In this document: positions 55,900 to 64,000 of the stretch, piece by piece
How positions within the stretch are numbered: the first letter of the stretch is position 1
How the letters are laid out: every line of letters starts with the position of its first letter
DNA from: Phlebotomus papatasi
Lineage: Eukaryota > Arthropoda > Insecta > Diptera > Psychodidae
Assembly: GCF_024763615.1 (NCBI RefSeq)
Contig: NC_077223.1
Span: 53,072,627 to 53,136,626 of the forward strand
Length of the DNA: 64,000 nucleotides
Direction: 5' to 3'
Notes under the pieces: model-generated
Seen by the model: the letters and a program-made list of their open reading frames with translations, nothing else
Databases searched by the model: none
What the model was told of the DNA's origin: nothing
Position numbers and translations under genes: made by a program

Positions 55900-57050
55900 A
55901 CACTAGAAATATTTTTAGCATTAAAAGATCACCCCCTTATACGTTCACGTGTCGCCAAGTTAGAGCTATCGATCGCGAAATGTTGAAAATGGAATGAAAT
56001 AAATGGCGGAGCGGGGACAAAACAAGCCAGTGTCACTCACTTCACTCATATTGTATTTAATTGAATCTTTCTATACAAAAGAAGGGAAGGCAAAGACAAC
56101 AGTAAGAACGATCAGCACAAAGAACTTGCTAAATCCCTTTGGTTGGGACGTCAAATCAGTTCCCATTTGACGATCACCATCGACAGTTCAACCGTGATCA
56201 TCTCCAGAAAGAGAACCTTATTACAAACACTTTCCATCGCGTGTGCCTCCTTATAGTATTGGGTTTTCGTGCTCAAGATCACGTGTCACTAAAGAAAGAT
56301 CATTCGATCACAACGATTATTCGCGAGTGATCGTCGAACGCCCTCTCCTCGGTTTTTGTTTTTATATTTCTTTTTTAAGTGTCGTGAAGTGCCAAAAAAG
56401 TGTCTCTGGGATTGAAGTGTTGTCCAACTCCATGGAAAATTCATGTATACGATCATAAGAAATAATTAATAATGTCTGTGGCAGTTTTTTATCACGATGA
56501 AATGTTAACTTTCCAACCGGTTTAGCGATTTTTAGATCATTTTCCACCCACACTATCGCACAAGACACCATGGAAGGCCTCGGGTTCTGAGTTGCAACAC
56601 ATAGATCGCGATCACTTATCTTGACGATCACATACGATGACTTACATTGAAACACTTTCTCATTCTGATCATTAAATCTTCGAGATTGGATCGTTAAACA
56701 GGATTAAGCGATCGTGAATCATTTTATGCGTCTTTTGGGTAAATCTTCATTTTTTTTTCTTAATTCTTACTTTTCAATAAAAATATTAATTGTCGGAATA
56801 TTCCAATGCAATGGCATAAAAATAAGAGAGCTATAAAAATTAATTTCTCAAGTAATTTCTGTGCTAGGTGTCTTCAACTCGGATTTCCTATCGATCGCAT
56901 TCTCCTTTTTATTTCGTTTACCGTGGGATATTTTTCTTTTATTTTTCAGCCATCGATCGCTTTTCAGTGCAATGTGTATAATTTATTCTTGAAGGGATTT
57001 GCAACATTGTAGGTTCAAAAATGTGAGGGATCGTGTTCTAAATAATCACA
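55900..57050. promoter_or_regulatory. Dense cluster of CGATCAC/GTGATCG motifs, block 1
   Basis: I count about 18 GATC cores between 56100 and 57030, against about three per kb expected at this base composition. Most sit in the context CGATCA(C/T), GTGATCG or CGATCGC, in both orientations and irregularly spaced, so this is not a tandem repeat. No coding frame fits. It looks like a homotypic binding-site cluster such as an enhancer; the factor is unknown. Confidence 0.5.
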
Positions 57051-57623
57051 CGCAGCACGAATTTTGAATCCTTTAATATAGAGGGCAATTTCATCTTTAA
57101 AATTGTTAATAAAAAAAAACATTTTTTCTTTCTTTGTCTTCAAAAATAATAATAAATGTATGTGAAGTTATGTCATCTTAACTAATTTTGAATAGGTACA
57201 ATTTTTGAAGAACAATGAAAATATTTATAAAAAGTTGTTCGTGGATGTTTTTTTTTTCTTATCTAATGAGATGATAATCAGAAAATATGCAAAATCTTTG
57301 AACTACTTTTATTAACTAGAACTACTTTTATTAACTTAAAGAATCTCTTTAATTCTTTATTTACGCATGAATTTCATCAGTTATCTATTTTATCAATTCT
57401 ATTCAAGGACGTGGAAAAAGCAAAAGAATAACTATAGAATTTCTAGCGTGTTAAAAAATTTTCGTAAGCCTTCAACATATCCTTGTTGTTATAAATTCAA
57501 TAGAAAGGTTAAAGTAATTTTGAAAAAAAAACTATTTCAATTAATATAAAAATTAATATTAACAGTAGTTTCATCAATTTCTATTTTTTCAGTTAATTGC
57601 TACGTATTTTTAATGATTTTTAG

Positions 57624-58053
57624 TAGGGTAAGTGTGCCAAATTTCGGCATTGTTGCATGCAAGAGCCAAAGTCTCAAGTTTGAAATCTAATATCTTTAAT
57701 AGAAATTGATTTTTTTATTCCTTTTACTTAAGGAGTGTTGCTTAGAACCTTGTAGACAGTTTATCGTCTTTATTTACTCTAAAATCATTCTTAATATATT
57801 TTAAAATGAATAAAAATGTAGACATAGCTTTGGTACCCTATTTCGGCCACCTTCATTCTCATAGTTCCTTGCCCTTCAGGAATTCTTCCAATGCCTTTTT
57901 CACGTCATCTCGTTTGTCGAAGCTACATTTTTTTTTATTCTTTTGCATTGTATAATCTCTAGAATATGTAAAATCTAAAAAATCATGGAAATTCGAGGAA
58001 CAAAAAAGGTGGCCGAAATTGCAAGCTGGCCGGAATTTGGCACACTTACCCTA
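57624..58053. mobile_element. GTAAGTGTGCCAAATTTCGG-family element, intact copy
   Basis: Ends AGGGTAAGTGTGCCAAATTT and GCCGGAATTTGGCACACTT followed by ACCCT. 430 bp, uninterrupted, and the empty-site reference for the insertion at 28582. It lies between the two GATC-motif blocks. Confidence 0.85.
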
Positions 58054-58280
58054 CCTATAAACATAGTTGGTTCAGAGTAACGGAAAAATAAATTTAAGAT
58101 GCATAATGCATACGTTTCTTGTGGGGTACTGGTTGTAACCGTTGTAACCCAATCGTTAATAAAAGGTAAAAAACCAGATCTTAAGCAGTTTTAATCTGCA
58201 AATTTATCTTATGTTGCATTTTCAATTTGAGATTAACTTTTCTAGAAAACTTCAAGTTTTTTTTTTCTAATTATAATTGA

Positions 58281-59440
58281 ATATACTTGTAGGATCGAAT
58301 GTGCAATATCGATCAATGGCTGCCTCTTGTTGGCTTTCCTAGCGCGTATGATCTTATGATCTCTGAAGAATCATATACATAATAGTGCAAAAAATATTGC
58401 TGTGTTCGTCGATCATCGACGCAATATATTTATTTGCACCCTTCACGTGATCATTAATATGCAGGAGGTACATAAGAGGAGAACACTCCAATGTTTCTCG
58501 GTGATCGTGGTTATAAATAATATGTGATCACACGTGATCGCTCCACTTTGGCCTAACCCATGCTCTTCATCAGTCTCATCCAATTTCTCCAGCATTTCTC
58601 ACACATTGGTGCAAAAGGCGAACAAAAATGGGCTGTGTTACGCAATAAATTAATAAAACACCATAACATTTTCTTGTGATCTTTACTCTCCTAAGATCGC
58701 ACGATCAAAGGTGTCACTTGTGCTGATGGTATTTAATTTCCTCCTTGTCTTCCACTAACAGACATTAAAGACTATAAGAAGTGTTTGGGTATACAAGATG
58801 TCTATTCACCGACAATTGATCATGTTCAGTGAAAGTTTTCTATAACGCGATCTTGCTGGCCTAAACATCGCATTTGCCGAAGATTTATTGAGTGTGTGTA
58901 AGTTGATTGCAAATGTTAGCAATAAAATTGCATTTTGGTGTGTGAATTGAATTTTTCCTTGTCACAGATAATGTTCATAGTATTAATCGAAAGCAATTCT
59001 ATGACAAGAAAATTGCTTCGAAATTGCTACGATCATTCAATCTTATAGCACGATCACTTGGACACCAGCACAAATTGCCTCATTTAAGTTTATTTCTCAA
59101 TGAGCTCTCAATATGTGAGTGAAATTCGCCTTTTAGGACACACTTTAGCGAAGGGGCTGAAAATTGGCACAAACAAACATCCAGCATAAGTCACTTGACA
59201 ATAGCATGCGATCACTCACACAGAAATTTGTCGCCTCTATGCCATGGGATAGATTCGTGCGAATTTCCACAGAATAAAATTATCCTAAATGAACTTCATG
59301 TGATCTTCTTGTCGAGAATAATTTTCATGTCGATGGGGAGAGTGGCATAACAATAAAACAAGTCTTTAGAGATGGACTCTCTTGATCTGTTTCAACGACA
59401 GAATACTCTGACTGCAAACGATCACTTCCATCACGATCCA
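58281..59440. promoter_or_regulatory. Dense cluster of CGATCAC/GTGATCG motifs, block 2
   Basis: About 22 GATC cores in 1.16 kb, again mostly CGATCA, GTGATC or GATCAC, for example ATGTGATCACACGTGATCGC at about 58520. The intervening 57060-58270 has almost none. No coding frame or repeat structure. Together with block 1 it flanks a MITE insertion. Confidence 0.5.
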
Positions 59441-59700
59441 CCTTCTGATTTCTTGTCTTTCCTTTAGCGATTCTACTTCTTCATTCGCAATTATTTATTC
59501 ACAAATGATACAAACAATCAAATGAAAGTTTCTTTTAGGGAATTTACGAGTTTATCACGTTTTTTATGTGCGTCAGTTGAAAATCTATTTCTATATTGTA
59601 TGAGAACTACAATTCTTTTTTTAATTATTCAGTTACCTTTATGTTGAGTTAAAATTAATAAGGAATTAATAAGAGTATTAAAGCCTTGCTTAAATTTTAG

Positions 59701-59910
59701 AATTGGGGCACCTTTATATCGCGGAACCTTTGAAATTGGACTATTTTTAAACTGTTTTTAAAAGGAACTGGTTTTTATCTTTGTGTAATTTAGCTTCGCA
59801 ATTAATTTGTGAAGCTAAATTTTATCGTAACAAAGTCCAGTTTCATTTAAAGCCAGGAGAAAAAAGCCCAATTACAAAGCTGTCCCAATTCAGATATCCC
59901 ATCTACCCCT
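59701..59910. mobile_element. Degenerate MITE, GGGGCACCTTT family, copy 3
   Basis: Left part ATTGGGGCACCTTTATATC and right part CTGTCCCAATTCAGATATCC...CCCCTA keep only part of the terminal repeats. The interior pair AGCTTCGCAATTAATTTG matches the other copies. Confidence 0.55.
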
Positions 59911-60445
59911 ATTGCGTTTTCACAATTTTGTACAAGCAATTGAAATGATCGAAAATATATTCCAGCTTTGCAGAATGCTTGAACACACGATTATAAATCA
60001 CTTCTAAAATTCTTCGTTATTTTTAGGTACATAGTGATTTACTATCCATTTAAAACTGGTTCATAAATCACAAGAAAACCATATGAAAAAATTAAACATG
60101 CAAAATATAAATTAAATTTTAAGTCAAATTTCGATTGCTCTGTAAAATACGTGAATTTTGACCTTGAAAAATTCTGAAAAGCGATTTTTTCGGATTCTAT
60201 GAATGAAAGATTCAGCTGGACTACATGCAAAACATTATTTGAAAGTTAAAGCGACTGCTAGAAACCTCAAAATTGACAAAAGAAAATAAAAATCATTTCA
60301 CTGAAAACTAAAAGTCGGCATCTTTTATCGTTTAGACTTTAAACCAGTAATAGACAGAAGAAAAAAAATGAATGGATCCCTTAATATTATTCTTTGGGGA
60401 GCTTGAAAATTCCAAAATTTACCCAAAAGATGATTTTTCATAAAA

Positions 60446-61260
60446 AGAGATGGCAAAGCGTCCCAGCTTTGCGGAATGCTCGAACTCACGAGATAGAGCT
60501 CACCGTGAATTAGCTTTTTGCATATTCTTGGAATCACTGATCTACTAGAGATCAAATTGATTCATAAATCACAAAAGCATTTGAAAATCAAAAAATCGGT
60601 ACTTAGCCGATTCATTACCGATGAAGACCGATGCAGCCGGGTTCTAATTTGCAATACTTTTCTAAAAAATCCAAATTTAATCAAAAAGAAAAATGAGCCT
60701 TCCAAAGTATTTGACCTTTGACCTTCAATAATTCAAAATAGCGAATTTTCCGGTCATAGGTATGTTTGGGCGAAATATTCGCCTGGACCAGCTCTAAAAC
60801 ATATCCAAAAATCATTGAAAAAGCTTGGGCCAATTTTGAGAAAAATTGAAAAAACATTAGTTTTAGGGAATATTAATTATTAGGAATGTAAAATTATTTA
60901 AAAATCGGTACTTAACCGGATAATTACCGATGAAGACCGATGCAGCCGGGTTCGACATTGCAGTACCTTTCCAAAAAATCCAAATTTAACCAAATCAGTT
61001 GAAAAATGAGCCTACCAAAGTGGTTGACCTTTTTTTGACCTATTGACCTATTTTTGAGGGATAGGGAACGTACGAAAGGTGATGGGGGGAAGTAAAGAGG
61101 TTGGGTACGAGATAATGTCATTTGAGGAGGGGTCATCGAAGACCGGAAGTCGATATCTCTCACCGTTTAAGCTCCAGAACAGTGAGAAGTTGAAAAAAAA
61201 GTCGATTATATAACTGCTCTCTCTTTAAGTTCGAGCAGTAAAACATCTGAAACGTGATGA
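60446..61260. repeat. GGCAAAGCGTCC dispersed repeat, second long copy
   Basis: Starts GAGATGGCAAAGCGTCCCAG and ends near TTTAAGTTCGAGCAGTAAAA, in the same order as 48105-49500. It includes two direct copies of ACCGATGAAGACCGATGCAG (about 60618 and 60926). Confidence 0.6.
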
Positions 61261-61334
61261 TATCTTTAGAAAAGTTGTCTTCGGGATGGAGTGGGAGATG
61301 TGGAAATTTTGTAGGGTAAAAAAATAGAATAATT

Positions 61335-61552
61335 AAGGGAATGTAGACATGGTTCGCACAGAGTGAACCTTCAAACGATGTAAATTTTCTCTTTGCCTGC
61401 AAAGAACTAACTTATCATTTCTCATCTCGTCTCATGAACTTAACAATTATCTATCTTATGGCTAAGAAATGACGTACTAGCTCTTTCTAAACAAAGAGAA
61501 AATTTGCGTTGTTTGAAGGTTCACTCTGTGCGAACCATACCAACATTCCCCT
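61335..61552. mobile_element. MITE, CATGGTTCGCAC family, second copy
   Basis: Left end AGGGAATGTAGACATGGTTC, right end GAACCATACCAACATTCCC, with the inner TGAACCTTCAAAC / GTTTGAAGGTTCA pair. About 218 bp, non-coding. Confidence 0.83.
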
Positions 61553-62270
61553 ACATATTACTCTCTCTGTGGAGCTTGAGCATTTAAATAATTCTAAAAG
61601 AGATTCAATTGAATTTTGCAATGAAAAAGAGTAAATTTTACATCATTGCGGGTAAGTTTTTTTAGTCAGAGTAGCAAAACTTCTGCACAAAGAAAAAACA
61701 CTATTTGAGTCATTCGTGTATTAAGTATGTGTTTGTCTTTTAATAATTTTTAAATATTTTTAGTGTAATAGCTCCATTACTTCAGCCATTCGTATCCATA
61801 AAATTCACTGAATTTTTTTATATATAAAATCGTCGCTCTCCATGTGTCACAATTAAAAATCGGTTAAGAACAAGAACAATTTTACAGGATTGTGCAACAA
61901 AATATGTATTCTGTACAGATTGCTCTCTCAACTCACCCATTTAATTAGAGATAATTTGATAAATGATCATTTAATTGTAATTATATAGAGGCGGTCTCTG
62001 CGATCGCTGGTTTTGTGTATATGCTATTGTTGAAATGATCGTCATTCTTCTTTGAGCTCTTCGTGCCATTTCAGCATAATGTTCAAGGAGAAAAGGTGTG
62101 GCGAATGAGAGAAATTCTCAATCCCTTACGTTAAAATGTAATCACGTAATCTATTTAAATTTTAAGCCATTCGGCGCACCTCTGCAAGGCATTCCATGGT
62201 CTTGAGTCCTCATTGAACTCAGTTTCTTGGACGATAGACGGTTAATTGCGTGTCTTCTTGGACTCTGCAG

Positions 62271-62487
62271 GTGGAGGATCCTCCGGTTCCGATATGCCCA
62301 AACCACTCAAGTGGATGCAGAAGATGCGACGGAGAAGCCACTCGGCCGAATCGCGTCCCAGAGACTCTCGAGGCGGCACCTCAAATGCCGACGAGGTCTT
62401 CTTTGTCATGGTCAGCGAACAGGTAGCCAGCGACAATCCTCAGAAGCACACTAGCCGACGATGCCTCAGCACCGAACAGTTATTCAG
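62271..62487 (+). CDS. Isolated coding exon of an unidentified gene
   Basis: Bounded by a strong acceptor (TTGGACTCTGCAG) and donor (TTCAG|GTAAGA). Only one of the three frames is open across the exon: two leading bases, 71 codons and two trailing bases. The segment starts GGSSGSDMPKPLKWMQKMR, is rich in Arg/Ser, contains DEVFFVMVSEQVAS and ends RCLSTEQLF. High G+C and third-base G/C contrast with the flanks. The phase does not fit directly onto the last TCF20/RAI1-like exon (phase 0 at 46474), so it belongs to another gene or follows an exon I did not find. RRRSHS and RCLS are possible kinase sites. The family is not recognised. Confidence 0.65.
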
Positions 62488-62819
62488 GTAAGATTGTTGC
62501 TTAAACTGCCGGAATCCGCCTTTGACTTTTGGAGAGATATTCCCCACGACGAGGAAATTCGTTGCACTCAGCGAAATTCCTTAGCAAATTGCTCTATTTA
62601 TCTGAAAATTAAAAATATGTCTGGCAGTTGAATTGACCAGTATTGTTGAGAAAAATTGAGTCGTATTTGATAAATTTACTTCCTATAAAGGTTAACGTAT
62701 TTGAACTGAACACTTGGGTTGAAATCTTATAAAGACTTTTTTCGACTGATATTATGTTGACTGTTTTGACAGTTAATAAATTGTCACTTTATTTAAATTA
62801 ACTAAACTTCAATAGTTCT

Positions 62820-63040
62820 TAGAGAAAACTGGGGCACCACCGAACATGGGATAGTACTGAACACCAATTTTTATTTCTAAACTACTTGGACTATCTCGAC
62901 CGTTGCTTCAGTTGACAAGCATCACCATTGTGCCTATAAATTCGTATGGGTCTTATCCTTTGAAGTCTAATAGGAATCTGATTAAACAATCGAAGTGTTC
63001 GGTGCTACCCCGTGTTTACTACTGCCCCAAAGTTTCCCCT
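62820..63040. mobile_element. MITE, GGGGAAACTGGGGCACCACC family, copy 3
   Basis: Ends GAAAACTGGGGCACCACCG and CTGCCCCAAAGTTTCCCC, interior close to 32189-32402. It begins about 330 bp beyond the isolated exon, presumably in an intron. Confidence 0.83.
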
Positions 63041-63957
63041 ATGTGTATAATATATAATACACTTTTTCAACTTGTTACTGGGTTACAGGATGAACGTTAA
63101 GAGATATCAACTTAAGGTCATAAGTGATTCCCCATAAAAAAATGAGATCTAGAGACAGGTTTTTATCTTTTTCCCTCTCACCTCATCCCATCTTCATCTT
63201 CAAAAATGATTTTTTTTTTAGTTTATTTTAAAAATGAAATCAACGCCGAATCTGCCCTCGAGTTTTTGAGACAGAGTGAATTCAGAGTAAATAATTTGCT
63301 ACACAGATTTACATAATCGATGCTTTAAAATTTTTGTGGCAAGTATTTATATTTAGTCAAATATTTTTTTTTAGTAAAATTCGGAAAGCCAGACACTTAA
63401 GAAACAGCTCAAGAGGCACTGAAGAGTATTGGCAAGTTTTTTCCTAAAGAGAATTGACTTATCAGTCTGATATATTTCGAAATTGTGCATTAAAAGCTAT
63501 TTAAAAATACTTATTTCATAATGCTGGCCGAAATAATACAAGAACTATGAGGAAATTTCTTTAAGTCGTAGTGCAATATCTACAAAATTTTTACAAGGAA
63601 AAGTGAAAAATATCTTCACTTTTTATTAGGCTTGATGGGCCCCTGGCTCAAGTTTATATGTTCTGTAGTAAATTACGTCAATTGTTAAATAATTTTTGAA
63701 ATGATCTTGAATGATAATAATATTTTCATATTTTAATTTTAAAATGTTATGCCTCAGAAAATACTAAATTCCAAAGATATATCCTGCAGGTATACAATTT
63801 TTCTGTGTCACTAGTGAATTCGCGTTTTTTTTTTTTCAATCTTGAAAATATCACTCAAAACCCTCAAAATAGAACTCCTTTATTCGGAATATTGAAAAAG
63901 AATTCTTATTTCTGGACGATGACGATGAGAAATAAATCAAACGATTGTGTAACAAAA
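63041..63957. other. Non-coding AT-rich DNA
   Basis: No gene, inverted-repeat element or repeat copy recognised; long A and T tracts. Confidence 0.3.
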
Positions 63958-64000
63958 GGGACAGATAATCCTAACCGGCTTATGTAGGTGAGATTCTTAA
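63958..64000 (+). mobile_element. 5' end of a further Helentron-like element, running off the window
   Basis: The last 43 bases match the first 43 of the 38273-40086 element (GGGACAGATAATCCTAACC... to AGATTCTTAA). The flank on the left ends AACAAAA, again an A next to the element. The rest lies beyond the edge. Confidence 0.8.

Noticed and set aside
62227..62454. Alternative plus frame of 75 residues over the isolated exon
   Set aside because: It starts inside the intron and meets a stop before the splice donor; the other frame is open through both splice sites.

Overview
The window is AT-rich (roughly one third G+C by eye), gene-poor eukaryotic DNA. Short introns of 66-97 bp sit inside compact genes, GT-AG splice sites are clear, and the genes encode an R2D2-like dsRNA-binding protein and an MDM1-like EYR-repeat protein. 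Together with the dense population of small inverted-repeat elements this points to an insect, most likely a nematoceran dipteran such as a sand fly, midge or mosquito relative. That placement is inference; no species is claimed.

Layout. 1-115: 3' end of an unidentified plus-strand gene. 1051-9053 (minus): the queuine tRNA-ribosyltransferase accessory subunit QTRT2 in three exons, with a 6.6-kb last intron full of repeats. 9200-12698: a nested stack of mobile elements. 13205-14900 (minus): two exons of an MDM1-like protein, 5' end not seen. 16796-17672 (plus) and 21194-22061 (minus): two divergent R2D2-like paralogues, convergent and about 3.5 kb apart, with mobile elements and minisatellites between them. 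22.3-43.3 kb: almost entirely repeats and unannotated non-coding DNA. 43419-46474 (plus): exons of a TCF20/RAI1-like chromatin protein with AT-hooks and the start of an extended PHD finger; the finger exon is broken by a 2.37-kb hAT-like element with an 8-bp target duplication. 46.5-62.2 kb: repeats, single-copy-looking non-coding DNA and two dense clusters of GATC-centred motifs. 62271-62487 (plus): one isolated coding exon of an unknown protein.

The mobile DNA is the dominant component. At least a dozen families can be separated by their terminal inverted repeats, and several can be dated relative to each other because one copy interrupts another. The most informative is a Helentron/HINE-like family. 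Its ends carry subterminal inverted repeats, a 3' terminal hairpin and a CTAA terminus; in two cases an uninterrupted sequence in the window shows that it inserted between A and T without target duplication.

Functionally, the R2D2-like pair would act in the small-RNA pathway with Dicer-2, QTRT2 in queuosine modification of tRNA, the MDM1-like protein probably on microtubules or centrioles, and the TCF20/RAI1-like protein in chromatin. They are not an operon and I see no shared pathway; the grouping is positional. No tRNA, rRNA, CRISPR array or intact transposase gene was recognised.
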